Positions 52,976 through 63,000 of a stretch of 64,000 nt of DNA are shown here, piece by piece; within the stretch, counting starts at the first letter, position 1; every line of letters starts with the position of its first letter. The stretch comes from Alistipes putredinis DSM 17216 (GTDB lineage: Bacteria > Bacteroidota > Bacteroidia > Bacteroidales > Rikenellaceae). The stretch spans positions 62,001-126,000 of the forward strand of contig NZ_DS499579.1 of assembly GCF_000154465.1 (NCBI RefSeq). Direction: 5' to 3'. The notes beneath the pieces were generated by a model. It did not search any database. It was given only the letters and a program-made list of their open reading frames with translations, and was not told the DNA's origin. The position numbers and the translations under genes are program-made.

Positions 52976-53227
52976 ATGATAGAAGATCGCTGGAAGTGTC
53001 AAAACTGCGGAAATTCCGTGCCGGACGGATTGACTGTATGTCCGAAATGCGGGCTGGTTAAAGGTGGATTCGACGAGTTGCCGAAACATACGGCAGACGG
53101 TTTGGAGATAGCTCGGGTCGAACAGAAAGTCAAAGTAGAAATTCCGTTTATTTTGTATCTGGGGACTGTCTGTTCTATTATTTTATTGGCCATTGTAGTT
53201 TATATTTATGTGGCAATAAAATTATGA
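52976..53227 (+). CDS. Small zinc-ribbon membrane protein
   Basis: From ATG 52976 the protein has 83 residues. WKCQNCGNSVPDGLTVCPKCG is a zinc ribbon with two CxxC pairs. A single C-terminal helix (FILYLGTVCSIILLAIVVYIYVAI) anchors it with the ribbon in the cytoplasm. In-frame codons upstream belong to leader DNA. The lipoprotein gene starts within its stop (4-base overlap). No specific function is known. Confidence 0.7.
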   Translation: MIEDRWKCQNCGNSVPDGLTVCPKCGLVKGGFDELPKHTADGLEIARVEQKVKVEIPFILYLGTVCSIILLAIVVYIYVAIKL

Positions 53228-53652
53228 AATCTTTTATCTATAGGTATATTTTATATTTAACCGTCGTTCCTTTCATCTCTTGTAATTCGGATTTGCGTAT
53301 CGAAGGAACGTATGATTTTGCCGATTCAAATGATCCGATGAAAAGCATCATTATCTCCGAAGCGGATCAAACAGGATTTGTTTCCATCTATTACGTAATG
53401 GAATCTCCGTATTCATCAAATGCCGAGCAAATAATTTTCGCACAAGATAGAAGTAAACCTGACAGAACATCCGATGGCGGGTTATTGCTCGAAAGTGAAT
53501 GGGGACAATTGATCTTTGAAAAACCTCAATCCTTCGTATTTGTTATTTCGTCCGGGACGGAAATAAATTTCGGAAATGCATTCAGCATAACCGCACTATA
53601 TGGAGAGCAAGCGCCTCGAGTCCCGCAAAACGTTACGTTCCGGGGCGGATAA
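53224..53652 (+). CDS. Putative lipoprotein, unknown function
   Basis: The protein has 142 residues. The N-terminal YILYLTVVPFISCNSD shows a lipobox-like end, with Cys20 as the modified residue. The rest is beta-rich with no family that I know. It overlaps the next gene by 53 bases in another frame. The gene is AT-richer than the core. Confidence 0.6.
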   Translation: MKSFIYRYILYLTVVPFISCNSDLRIEGTYDFADSNDPMKSIIISEADQTGFVSIYYVMESPYSSNAEQIIFAQDRSKPDRTSDGGLLLESEWGQLIFEKPQSFVFVISSGTEINFGNAFSITALYGEQAPRVPQNVTFRGG

Positions 53653-54235
53653 ACTGGCTGGGACGATGATTTCCAACTTTAAGAATACGCTCGAATTGAC
53701 TCAACGGCGCGAATTGGAAGAGCTGAAACGACGCGAATCGCAACCGATCGTTGTCGAACCTTACCTGTGTAAATTCGAACTCGATCGTTGGGATCAAGTT
53801 ATATTCACTTTCAAAGCCGACCTCCGGAATGTGTCGCAAAGCACATTTATCGACGCTGAATTTTATGAAGAATATATCGCAGGAGAAGATTGGGTTGGGG
53901 AACCTTACATCCGCGACCGATTGGCTGCATGGGTTTCCTTTTACTTTAATAAAGAGTACGTTTTGAGAAGAGACGAGGGGATGTTTTCCAGATACGAATG
54001 TATGTTTCCTAATGTTTCTTTCGATAATCCGTGGAAACCGCAAGAAACGAAGTCCTTTGAGGTTGTCATGTCGATTTATGACGACGATGCCGTAACCAAA
54101 GGTTTTACTGCATTCGATGTCAAAAGTTGTATCCTTCATTTCAATTTGACGGTCGAAGACCCTGACGGGCGGAAAATTCCGATGAAAATGAAATTCGATC
54201 TGGCGGATGTTTGGAAGGATTTTATTGACAAGTAG
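53600..54235 (+). CDS. Hypothetical protein, unknown function
   Basis: The protein has 211 residues. A Lys/Glu/Arg-rich helical N-terminus (about 1-45) is followed by a beta-rich domain with many aromatic residues (for example AAWVSFYFNKEYVLRRDEG). No signal peptide or known motif is visible. The start at 53600 overlaps the lipoprotein gene by 53 bases, and a later Met in the same frame is possible. It is cotranscribed with the two genes before it. Confidence 0.55.
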   Translation: MESKRLESRKTLRSGADKLAGTMISNFKNTLELTQRRELEELKRRESQPIVVEPYLCKFELDRWDQVIFTFKADLRNVSQSTFIDAEFYEEYIAGEDWVGEPYIRDRLAAWVSFYFNKEYVLRRDEGMFSRYECMFPNVSFDNPWKPQETKSFEVVMSIYDDDAVTKGFTAFDVKSCILHFNLTVEDPDGRKIPMKMKFDLADVWKDFIDK

Positions 54236-54424
54236 TTATTGGTTGATGATATTTTATTGAAGAAATTGCTCGTGGATTTTCAGAATATTAACGAGGTATA
54301 AGGCCCGGTAAACTGGTAAAAAGAATATCAGTGAAGTATTTATTTTGCTTTGTGCTCGATACGACAGGGGATTAGTGCCGTTCGAGGTGGAAAAGTATAT
54401 GACCAAATTAAATAGCGATTGACA

Positions 54425-54835
54425 ATGAAAAAACTGTTTTTTGCCAGCCTGTGGGTTTTGGCTTGTTTGACCGCAGCCTGTTCCGATGAAAAAGACGAAC
54501 CGAACGGCGAGTCCGGATCGGTCGTCGGAGAATGGGTGTTTCAGAAGAACGAGTATTATCGGAATGGAAAAATGATCGACAGTTTTACGGCTGTGGAGGA
54601 CGAGGATAAGATGATCGCTGTATTTCGGGAAGACGGGACTTTTCGTTATTACGATTTCCCGCCCGAAGAGTATTATGACGGGACTTATTCTTATGATGAA
54701 GCGTCGGGAGTGTTGGTGACGGACGACGGGATCGAAAAACAGAGCTGCCGGGCCGAAATAACCGTTTCGGAGATGAAATGGATTTATGATGAAGGCAATG
54801 ATGAGATGCTTGTCGAATATTATACGCGCAAGTAA
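54425..54835 (+). CDS. Lipocalin-like lipoprotein
   Basis: From ATG 54425 the protein has 136 residues. The signal LFFASLWVLACLTAACSDE has a clear lipobox (TAAC|S). GEWVFQKNEYYRNGKMID and VFREDGTFRYYDF fit the small lipocalin-like lipoproteins of Bacteroidetes. It stands alone between the previous operon and a strong terminator. The ligand is unknown. Confidence 0.7.
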   Translation: MKKLFFASLWVLACLTAACSDEKDEPNGESGSVVGEWVFQKNEYYRNGKMIDSFTAVEDEDKMIAVFREDGTFRYYDFPPEEYYDGTYSYDEASGVLVTDDGIEKQSCRAEITVSEMKWIYDEGNDEMLVEYYTRK

Positions 54836-54896
54836 CGGTTTTTGTTGGTGCGCTTAAAAAAAGAGGCGTTGTTTATTGTTGTTCTCCGATGTAAAA

Positions 54897-54934
54897 AAGA
54901 TGCGGGGACCGGATTTATCCGGTCCCCGCATCTT
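54897..54934. terminator. Very strong bidirectional terminator
   Basis: An 18-bp perfect stem (54897-54914 with 54917-54934) closes a 2-base loop, with A and T flanks. It lies between the lipoprotein and the minus-strand sulP gene. Confidence 0.9.
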
Positions 54935-55022
54935 AACATGTCCCTTGCCGATACCAATCGATACGGTATTTTTGTTTTGCACTCGCTTTGCGGAGCCTGG
55001 GTAGATTTGTTTTGCGGGAAAG

Positions 55023-56705
55023 CTATTTCTCTTTCGGTTCGACAACCAGTTCTTTGGCCCGTCGGAGCGCCGCATTGATATTCGGGCAGATGTTTTCCTC
55101 GCCCAGCAGGGAGTAGAATCCCGCTTTGTGCAGGACTTCGTGTACTTTGGGATTGACGCCCGAAAGGATGATGCGGGTATTTTCCTGTTGCGATATGCGG
55201 CAGAGGTTCGTGAGGTTATGGATGCCCGTCGAGTCGATGAAGGGGACCTTTCGCATACGGATGATCCGCACCTGTGCGTGGTCGCCGAGCTGCACCATCT
55301 GTTCCTCGAATTTGTTGGCGATGCCGAAGAAGTAGGGACCGTCGATTTCATATACTTCGACGCCTCGGGGGATGATGAGGTGCTCTTCGTGCGACTCGAG
55401 GTCCGACTCCTTACCGGGGTCTATTTCGTTGCGGATGACCGAGATGTCGGTAGTTTCCATCACGCGCCGCATGAAGAGCAGGCAGGCGAGTACCAGTCCG
55501 ACTTCGATGGCCACCGTCAGGTCGATGATGACCGTCAGCAGGAAGGTGACCAACAGCACCGCGACATCCGAGCGGGGATTCTTCATCAGAGCCCGGAACG
55601 TGCGCCATTCGCTCATGTTGTACGATACCACTACCAGCACGCCTGCCAGGCAGGCCATTGGGATATATTGCGCCAGCGGCATCAGGAACAGGAAGATCAG
55701 CAGCAGTACGACGGCATGGATGACGCCTGCGACCGGCGTGCGGCCGCCGTTGTTGATATTGGTCATCGTGCGGGCGATGGCTCCGGTGGCGGGAATGCCG
55801 CCGAACAGAGGCGTCACCACGTTGGCGATACCTTGGGCCACGAGTTCCTGGTTGGAGTTGTGCTTGTCCCCCGTCACGCCGTCGGCGACCGTTGCCGACA
55901 GCAGCGATTCGATGGCGCCCAGTACGGCGATGGTGATAGCTGCGGGCAGCAGTCCTTTCATCCCTTCCCATGAGAGGGCGGGGATGACCGCGTCGGGCAG
56001 TTGGGAGTTGATCGTGAATCGGTCGCCGATGGTTTCGACGGAGTCGATTCCGGCGTAGCGTTTCAGCAGATAGACGGCCAGCGTCATAACGACGATAGCG
56101 ATCAGCGAACCGGGTATCTTTTTCGAGAAGCGGGGCGTGAGGGCGATGATGGCGACGCTGATAACGCCTACGGCCGTTGCCCAGAGGTCGATCGTCCCGA
56201 AATTCTGGAAGTAGACCATCCACTTCCCGGCGAAGTCGCCCGGCATTTCGGGGGTCGTGAGGCCGAACAGATCCTTGATCTGCGTGGTGAAGATCGTCAC
56301 GGCGATACCGCTGGTGAAACCGACGACGATCGGGTAGGGAATGAATTTGATGATCGTCCCCAGGCGGAAGAGTCCCAGCAGGATCAGGAATACGCCCGCC
56401 ATGATCGTGGCGACGGTCAGTCCCTCGATGCCGTACTGTTGGATGATGCCATAGACGATCACGATGAATGCACCTGTGGGGCCGCCGATCTGTACGCGAC
56501 TGCCGCCGAGCGCCGATGTGAGGAAGCCGGCGATGATGGCCGTGATGATGCCTTTTTCCGGTGAAACGCCCGATGCGATGCCGAAGGCGATCGCCAGCGG
56601 CAGGGCCACGATGCCGACGATGATGCCGGCCATGAGGTCGGCGGTGAATTTCTCCCGGGAGTAGTGCTTCAGGGATGTGAGAAGTGCGGGTCTGAATTCG
56701 ATCAT
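55023..56705 (-). CDS. SulP/SLC26-family anion transporter with STAS domain
   Basis: The protein has 560 residues. The N-terminal membrane part has about 12-14 helices, including VQIGGPTGAFIVIVYGI, and the C-terminal STAS domain has VPFIDSTGIHNL. SulP proteins carry sulfate, bicarbonate or other anions across the inner membrane. The substrate cannot be read from sequence, and no sulfur-assimilation or carbonic anhydrase gene is adjacent. A minus-strand TACCTTTG at 56755-56762 is the likely -7 box. Confidence 0.9.
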   Translation of the reverse strand: MIEFRPALLTSLKHYSREKFTADLMAGIIVGIVALPLAIAFGIASGVSPEKGIITAIIAGFLTSALGGSRVQIGGPTGAFIVIVYGIIQQYGIEGLTVATIMAGVFLILLGLFRLGTIIKFIPYPIVVGFTSGIAVTIFTTQIKDLFGLTTPEMPGDFAGKWMVYFQNFGTIDLWATAVGVISVAIIALTPRFSKKIPGSLIAIVVMTLAVYLLKRYAGIDSVETIGDRFTINSQLPDAVIPALSWEGMKGLLPAAITIAVLGAIESLLSATVADGVTGDKHNSNQELVAQGIANVVTPLFGGIPATGAIARTMTNINNGGRTPVAGVIHAVVLLLIFLFLMPLAQYIPMACLAGVLVVVSYNMSEWRTFRALMKNPRSDVAVLLVTFLLTVIIDLTVAIEVGLVLACLLFMRRVMETTDISVIRNEIDPGKESDLESHEEHLIIPRGVEVYEIDGPYFFGIANKFEEQMVQLGDHAQVRIIRMRKVPFIDSTGIHNLTNLCRISQQENTRIILSGVNPKVHEVLHKAGFYSLLGEENICPNINAALRRAKELVVEPKEK

Positions 56706-56754
56706 CTCCGAATTTTTATTTTAAGGTTAATTTTAAGGTTGAAAAATGGTGGCG

Positions 56755-56762
56755 CAAAGGTA
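56755..56762 (-). promoter_or_regulatory. -7 box of sulP
   Basis: CAAAGGTA on the plus strand reads TACCTTTG on the minus strand, 50 bases before the sulP start. Confidence 0.5.
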
Positions 56763-56945
56763 GTGAAAATGAGGGGAGGATAAAACAAACGGCTTCGTTT
56801 TTTATACCGCATGTATTCTGTTCATTGCGGAAATAAAAGACTATTATTCATATTTTCATTGTGTTACGTCTTTTTAGATTGGATTGGGAGCAGATCGATT
56901 CGTGTGTCTGCGCCGTATAAAAAGCCGGGGCGGACGATTTCCGTT

Positions 56946-57140
56946 TAAGAGTCTGTTTTGAATTTTATAAATGAGTTAGACATTGGCCGAGAGAAAATGT
57001 TTCGGCTTTTTTGAACCTCTTTTCTGCATCTTCTTTCAGCAGGTGCTGAAAATAGTTCGCTATTTACGCAACCTCCCCAAAAGAATCTACTCGAAAACAG
57101 CTTTCAAATAATCTCTACATAAAATTCGAGCAGGTTCTAA
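56946..57140. mobile_element. 189-bp MITE-like IS remnant with TAA target duplication
   Basis: The imperfect terminal inverted repeats are GAGTCTGTTTTGAATTTTAT (56949-56968) and ATAAAATTCGAGCAGGTTC (57119-57137). They are flanked by TAA on both sides (56946-56948 and 57138-57140). The repeats and a 3-base TNA duplication fit the IS1031 group of the IS5 family. The interior keeps no usable transposase frame, so it is an internally deleted, non-autonomous copy. Confidence 0.65.
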
Positions 57141-57163
57141 AAATTGAGATAGGGGAAAATGAG

Positions 57164-57192
57164 CACCTTTCGGCATGCAATACCGGAAGGTG
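57164..57192 (-). terminator. Terminator of the flavoprotein gene
   Basis: CACCTTTCGG (57164-57173) pairs with CCGGAAGGTG (57183-57192) with one mismatch, 30 bases past the stop on the minus strand, followed by a T-rich stretch. Confidence 0.6.
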
Positions 57193-57221
57193 TCATACGG
57201 ATTTTGTACTTTTATCGAACG

Positions 57222-58319
57222 TTATTTTTTCAGTTTCGCCAACTGTTTTTTCAGGCTGAAACGGTCGAATTCGTCGATAAGGTTCGTCATCAGCTCTTTC
57301 ACGCTCTCGATCTTTTCGGCTCGCCAGGCATTGACGCCGGCGAAAGCGTATCCTGCCGACAGGTTGCCTTTGAAGGCGTTGTAGAGGGCCATGATGATGC
57401 AGTAGGGGCTGTGGGTTACGTCGCAGGTCTTGATACAGTTGAACGGACAGCTTTTGGGCTGTTTCAACCCTTGTTTCACCCGTTCCAGGAAAGAGTTGTG
57501 GATGGCCCGCCCCGGCATACCCACCGGACTTTGGATGATCTCTATGTCCTGTTGAGAGGCTTCGATGTAACTCCGCTTGAACTCCGTCGAGGCGTCGCAC
57601 TCCTCCGTGGTGACGAAGCGCGTGCCCATCTGGACACCGTCGGCGCCCAGCTCCATGATGCGATAAATGTCTTCGCCCGTGTAGATGCCGCCTGCTGCGA
57701 TGACCGGGATGTGCGTGTCGTGCGCCGTGCCGAAACGACGGACTTCCGAAACGATTTCGGGCAGCAGCCGCTCCAGCGAGAAGTGTTCGTCGGTGATCTG
57801 TTCCGGCTTGTAGCCCAGGTGTCCGCCGGCCTTGGGTCCCTCGACCACGATCGCGTCGGGAACGTATTTGTAGTTGGCGAGCCATTTCTCGCAGATGAGC
57901 TTGGCGGCTCGGGCCGACGAAACGATCGGAGCCAACTTCGTCTTGCTGCCTTTGGTCAGGAACGACGGCAGGTTGAGGGGCATACCGGCCCCCGAGAAGA
58001 TGATGTCGGCCTTCTCTGCGATGGCCGTTCTGACCATGTCTGCGAAGTTGGACATGGCCACCATGACATTGACGCCGATGATACCTTTGGTCTTTTCACG
58101 GGCTTTGCGCAGCTCTTCGCGCAGGCCCCAGATGCTTGCCGTATTGTAGTCTTTGGAGTGTTCCCGGTAGATGACGCCCAGTCCGGCCGAGGAGATCACT
58201 CCCACACCGCCTTGGTTGGCTACGGCCGATGCGAGTCCCGAGAGGGAGATGCCTACGCCCATACCGCCCTGAATGATGGGAAGACGGGCCAGCAGATCGC
58301 CGATTTTCAATGTTTTCAT
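57222..58319 (-). CDS. Nitronate monooxygenase / FabK-like flavoprotein
   Basis: The protein has 365 residues. LPIIQGGMGVGISLSGLASAV, then VEGPKAGGHLGYK, PVIAAGGIYTGEDIYR and GADGVQMGTRFV mark the 2-nitropropane dioxygenase/FabK TIM-barrel family that binds FMN. It could be a nitronate monooxygenase or an FMN-dependent enoyl-ACP reductase. The Cys-rich stretch CPFNCIKTCD near residue 290 is typical of one subgroup. No fatty-acid genes are adjacent. The 240 bases upstream, to the end of tsaD, hold no gene. Confidence 0.82.
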   Translation of the reverse strand: MKTLKIGDLLARLPIIQGGMGVGISLSGLASAVANQGGVGVISSAGLGVIYREHSKDYNTASIWGLREELRKAREKTKGIIGVNVMVAMSNFADMVRTAIAEKADIIFSGAGMPLNLPSFLTKGSKTKLAPIVSSARAAKLICEKWLANYKYVPDAIVVEGPKAGGHLGYKPEQITDEHFSLERLLPEIVSEVRRFGTAHDTHIPVIAAGGIYTGEDIYRIMELGADGVQMGTRFVTTEECDASTEFKRSYIEASQQDIEIIQSPVGMPGRAIHNSFLERVKQGLKQPKSCPFNCIKTCDVTHSPYCIIMALYNAFKGNLSAGYAFAGVNAWRAEKIESVKELMTNLIDEFDRFSLKKQLAKLKK

Positions 58320-58559
58320 AGTTAAAGTTGCTTTGAATTTATATTTTTCCTTTCTCTCCGTACGTCGTGCCCGCCGATCGTGTCGTATCGTTTGTCGATT
58401 CGGCTTTTTCGTAAGTTTCTCCTTGAGCGGATGTTTCGATCGGTTTCAGGTTTTCCCGAAAGGCGGCTCTGTGCGGGGAGAGTGGAGCTTTTTGTAAGTT
58501 TTGGATCCCGGGTGCCCGTAAAAATATTGTATGTAGGGTCGGGACAGTTTGTATTTCTG

Positions 58560-59612
58560 TTATTGTTCCGCTGTCGGTGCGACGGTCAGTTCGAGCTCCT
58601 CGAGCCGTGCCACGGGTGCGATGTCCAGGGTTGCGATATTGCCGTTCATGTAGCGGTAGTATCCTGCCAGGGCGATCATCGCGGCGTTGTCGGTCGTGAA
58701 CTTGAATTCGGGCAGGAAGGTGCGCCATCCCCGTTTCCTTCCCTCCTCCGTGATGCCGTTGCGGAGCCCTGAATTGGCCGATACGCCGCCTGCGATGGCG
58801 ATGTCGCGGATCCCGTACTCCTTGGAGGCTTTTACGAGCTTGTCGAGCAGAATTTCCACGATGGTCGTCTGCAGCGAGGCGCAGAGGTCGGCTTTGTTTT
58901 TCTCGATGAAATTCGGATCTTCGGCCATTTCGTCCCGCAACGTATAGAGGAACGAGGTTTTGAGTCCCGAGAACGAGTAGTCGAAACCCTCGATGCGGGG
59001 TTTGGCGAAGCGGAACGCGTGCGGATCGCCCTCCTTGGCCAGTTTGTCGATCACCGGCCCGCCCGGATAGGGCAGCCCCATGACTTTGGCGCACTTGTCG
59101 AACGCTTCGCCCGCCGCGTCGTCGATCGTCGTGCCGACGATCTGCATGTCGAGCGGACCGTCCACTTTTACGATTTGGGTATGTCCTCCGCTGACCAGCA
59201 GGCAGAGGAACGGAAAGTCGGGGTGCGGAAGCTGTCGGTCGGGCAGGTCCAGAAAGTGGGAGAGGATGTGCCCCTGCAGATGATTGACCTCCACCAGCGG
59301 AATGTCGTGTGAGATCGAGAGTCCCTTGGCGAACGATACGCCGACCAAAAGCGATCCCAGCAGACCGGGCCCGCGCGTGAAGGCGATGGCGTCGATCTTG
59401 TCGATGGTGACGCCAGCCTCTTTCAGGGCCGTATCGACCACCGGAACGATGTTCTGTTGATGAGCTCGGGAGGCCAGTTCCGGAATGACGCCGCCGTATT
59501 TCTGATGCACGGCCTGCGAAGCGATTACGTTCGACAGGAGTGTCCGGTCGCGGATGACTGCGGCCGAAGTGTCGTCGCAGGAGGATTCTATGCCTAAAAT
59601 GGTGATGTCCAT
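58560..59612 (-). CDS. tsaD: tRNA N6-adenosine threonylcarbamoyltransferase
   Basis: From ATG 59612 the protein has 350 residues. ILGIESSCDDTSAAVI opens the fold, HLQGHILSHF is the metal-binding HxxxH-type region, and VSGGHTQ and IAGGVSANSGLR are kinase-like motifs. It attaches threonylcarbamoyl to A37 of ANN-decoding tRNAs, with TsaB and TsaE elsewhere. In-frame codons upstream to 59708 lie in the repeat array. The minus-strand -7 box TATCTTTG (59642-59649) is the edge of the first repeat unit, 29 bases before the start. Confidence 0.95.
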   Translation of the reverse strand: MDITILGIESSCDDTSAAVIRDRTLLSNVIASQAVHQKYGGVIPELASRAHQQNIVPVVDTALKEAGVTIDKIDAIAFTRGPGLLGSLLVGVSFAKGLSISHDIPLVEVNHLQGHILSHFLDLPDRQLPHPDFPFLCLLVSGGHTQIVKVDGPLDMQIVGTTIDDAAGEAFDKCAKVMGLPYPGGPVIDKLAKEGDPHAFRFAKPRIEGFDYSFSGLKTSFLYTLRDEMAEDPNFIEKNKADLCASLQTTIVEILLDKLVKASKEYGIRDIAIAGGVSANSGLRNGITEEGRKRGWRTFLPEFKFTTDNAAMIALAGYYRYMNGNIATLDIAPVARLEELELTVAPTAEQ

Positions 59613-59641
59613 GTGGTTTTTGTGTGGCAAAAAAAACTTTA

Positions 59642-59800
59642 CAAAGATAGTGAAAGCCGAGAGAAAATGGGAACGAGTTCCCATTTTTTCGAGGCGCATC
59701 CTATCCAAGACTATGTCAAAGATACGAATAAGCCGAGCGCAAAAGCAAATTTATTGTGTTTTGCCGAGGCGGAGTATCTAAATGAAAACAAAGATACGGA
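59642..59800 (-). repeat. Second copy of the promoter-edged tandem repeat
   Basis: Units start at 59642 and 59717, and a partial unit at 59789 (spacing 75 and 72). Each opens CAAAGATA, followed by GAAAGCCGAG or GAATAAGCCGAG, a hairpin-forming middle (ATGGGAAC with GTTCCCAT in the first) and a GAGGCG end. The second unit is nearly identical to the first one at 12423. The first unit supplies the likely tsaD -7 box. This array fills the 452-base space between tsaD and the TamB gene. Confidence 0.75.
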
Positions 59801-60027
59801 ATAAAATCCGAAATGATTCGCCGATGTCCGTATTTATTATCGGGCGGTGGCCGATGCCGGGTCTTTGTTCGGGTTTCGGAAAAGCGTCGGAACATGATTG
59901 GCAGCAGGTTTGCGGTTCCGTGTCGTATCGGACGCGGATTTTTGCCGGTTGTGGCGGCAAGTTCTTCGAACGGTGACTTTTAACGATAAATATCCGGTCT
60001 GCCGGATGTTAAATCCCGAAATTTGCT

Positions 60028-60035
60028 TAAATTTG
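60028..60035 (+). promoter_or_regulatory. -7 box of the TamB-like gene
   Basis: TAAATTTG lies 29 bases before the ATG at 60065, on the far side of the repeat array. Confidence 0.55.
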
Positions 60036-60064
60036 CAATTTATTAAAAACGGTTTTGTCGGATA

Positions 60065-63000
60065 ATGCGCAGGATAGTGAACATACTGGCCAAGATGGTG
60101 TCGGCGATCGTGCTGGCGCTGATCTTTCTGCCTCTGTTGGTCGCCCTGTTGTTCGAGATTCCTGCCGCTCAGAATTTCGTCGCTCGGGAGGCGACGGAAA
60201 TAATCTCCCGCAAGCTCGGTACCCGCATCAGTATTGACCGGGTGGATATCGGCTTGTTTTACCGCGTTTCGCTCGACGGATTCTATGTCGAGGATTTCCA
60301 ACGGGATACGTTGCTTTATGCCGGCCGTCTGGATGCCCGGATCAAGAGCCTCGGCCTGTTCGGGGGAGGGCTCGTTTTCAGCCGGGCCGAATTGTCGGAC
60401 GCCCGTTTTTGCCTGCGCGAAACTCCCGACGGGGAGATGAACATCAAGCAGGTGGTCGATAAACTCTCCAAAAAGGACAAGGCCCGGGCGGAGGGAAAAT
60501 TCAGGCTGGAGATCGAGCGCCTGGAAACGGAGGGGCTGGATTTCTGCATGGAACGGCTGGAGCACCGCAATCCGTCGTACGGAGTGGATTTCGCCGATAT
60601 GCACCTGATCGACATTCGGGCCGAACTGAAGAATTTCACCATTGACGGTCCGGTGATCCATACCGACATCGGGCGTTTGGCGATGCGCGAGCGCAGCGGA
60701 TTTGTAGTCGAAGACCTGGCGGGCTGTCTTTGTATCGCCAACGGCTGTATCGATATCCGGGAGGGACACATCCGGACGGCGAAGTCGAATATCGAGTTGC
60801 CTTCGCTTTCGTTGATCGGATTGGATTGGGCTCTTTACAAGAATTTCGTCGAGGAGGTGGACGTTACGGCGCAGGTCGTCAATACGACGCTGTCGTCCGA
60901 CGACATCGCCTATTTCTCGCCCAAAATGAAGGATTGGCACCTGACGCTGACCGACGTGAATGCTGATGTGAGCGGTCCTGTGGCCGATATGTCGGGATCG
61001 CTGCGCTCGGTCCGCACGGGAGCCGACACGAAGCTGTCGGTCGATTTCGCGGCGCAGGGACTGCCCGATGTCGGAAAGGGGCATTTTAAGGCCGACATTT
61101 CCGAGCTGACGACTTCGGCGGCGGATGTCGATCGGCTGGCGGCTGCCCTCACAGGCAAGAATTTGCCCGACGAGGTGCTGCGTATTGCAAAAAATGCGGG
61201 CAAAATCGGTCTTACCGGCAAATTCGACGGAACGCTCACGGCCTTTGCTGCGGATGCTGCGCTGGCGACCGAGATCGGCGGTGCGACCTGCCGGTTGCAG
61301 GTGAGCTCGCTGCGCGACGGCTGTCGCGGTGTGCTGGGCGACGTGAAAACGTCCAGTCTGCAACTGGGCGAGTTGCTGGAAAACGATCTGCTCGGTCCCC
61401 TCTCTCTGAATGTGCATGTAAACGGCGAACTCAGCTCGGAACACTCCGACGCCGAAGTGTCGGGCGAGATCCTGCGACTGGGGATCAACGGATACGATTA
61501 CGATTCGCTCCGTATGAAGGGGCACCTGGTGAACCGGGAGTTCAACGGACTGATCGAAGCCCGGGACAGGAACCTGCGGTTCGATTTCAGAGGCCTGCTA
61601 GACCTGAACGACGAGCGGATGCCTCGCTATGATTTCGCGCTGGACCTTGAGGAGGCGAATCTGGCGGCTTTGGGGATCAATCGCCGCGATTCGGTGTCGG
61701 TGCTTGCCGCCCGGATCGCTGCGCGTGCCGTCGGCCGTACGCTCGACGACCTGAACGGAATAATCTTCGTCCGTGATGTATCCTATCGTTATAACGACCG
61801 CGAACTCGCGGCCGACAGCGTTGTGATCGTGGGGCGGAACAGCTTGTCGGACAAGTTTATTCGTCTGCGTTCCGATTTTGTCGATGCCGACTACGAGGGG
61901 AAGACCTCCTATAAAGAAGTATTCACCTATCTGCAACAGCGTTTCCGCGATTACGTTCCGATGCTCGACGGCGGTCCCGGCTGGCAGGCGCAGCATCCCG
62001 ATACGGTAGAGTTGGCCGACGGATATTCCCAACTTACGGTCAATGTCCGGAAGATCAATCCGCTGGTCAATGCCGTCTCTTCCGGGCTGCAGATCGCGGA
62101 TGGGTCGCGGTTGCAGCTGCGAATCAATCCGGCGAACGACAAACTTTCGTTCGAAGCGGCTTCGGATTATATCGAGCGGGGCCGAATGTTGGTGACGCGT
62201 CTGAATCTGGATGCTCATAACCGGGGCGACTCGCTCGTTTTCGCGGCTTCGACCAAGGATCTTTATCTGAATGGCTTCCATATGAGCCGTGTCGGAATGA
62301 GCGGCGGTGCCAAGGATAACAAGCTGGAACTAATCACCGATTTCGCGGATACCCTCGACGATGTTTCCGGTCGGATCGGATTCCGTTCGGAATTCGCTCA
62401 CGGGCGCGGGCCGGCAGGTAAGGGAATCGATCTCCGGTTGACTCCTTCGTACATCAGCCGGGGAGAAAAGACGTGGAATATCTATACGGACGGTATCACG
62501 GCGGATACGTCGCGGATACGCATCGATCGTTTCCGAATGGTCAATGCCGGACAGCAACTGCTGCTCGACGGCGTCGCGTCGCGCCGTTTGCAGGATTCGG
62601 TGCAATTAACGCTGCATAATTTCGAGCTGGCGCCTTTCTCGCAATTCACCTCCTCGATGGGCTACCGTGTGGACGGTCGTACCAATGGCTCTGCGACGAT
62701 GAAAGCGGTACTCGGGGCGGGTGAGGTGCAGGCCGATATCGTCGTGGACAGTATTTCGATCAACGATCTCGCCGTTCCGGCGATCTGGCTGCGCTCCCGG
62801 TGGGATTTCGTACAAAACCGTGCGGGTATTCTGGTGCAGCAGCGGGAAAATCTCGATACCCTCGTCCGGGGCTTTTACGCCCCTTCGCAAAAGCGTTATT
62901 ATGCCCGGGCTACCCTCGATTCGGTAGAACTCTCGGCGCTCGATCCTTTGCTGAAGGGGGTGATCGAGAAGACGGGCGGCAATGCCGACGTCGATATCGC

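Noticed and set aside
57160..57221. Possible coding continuation between the MITE and the flavoprotein gene
   Set aside because: The stretch is taken up by the terminator hairpin of the flavoprotein gene, and the open frames across it are antisense shadows of that gene.
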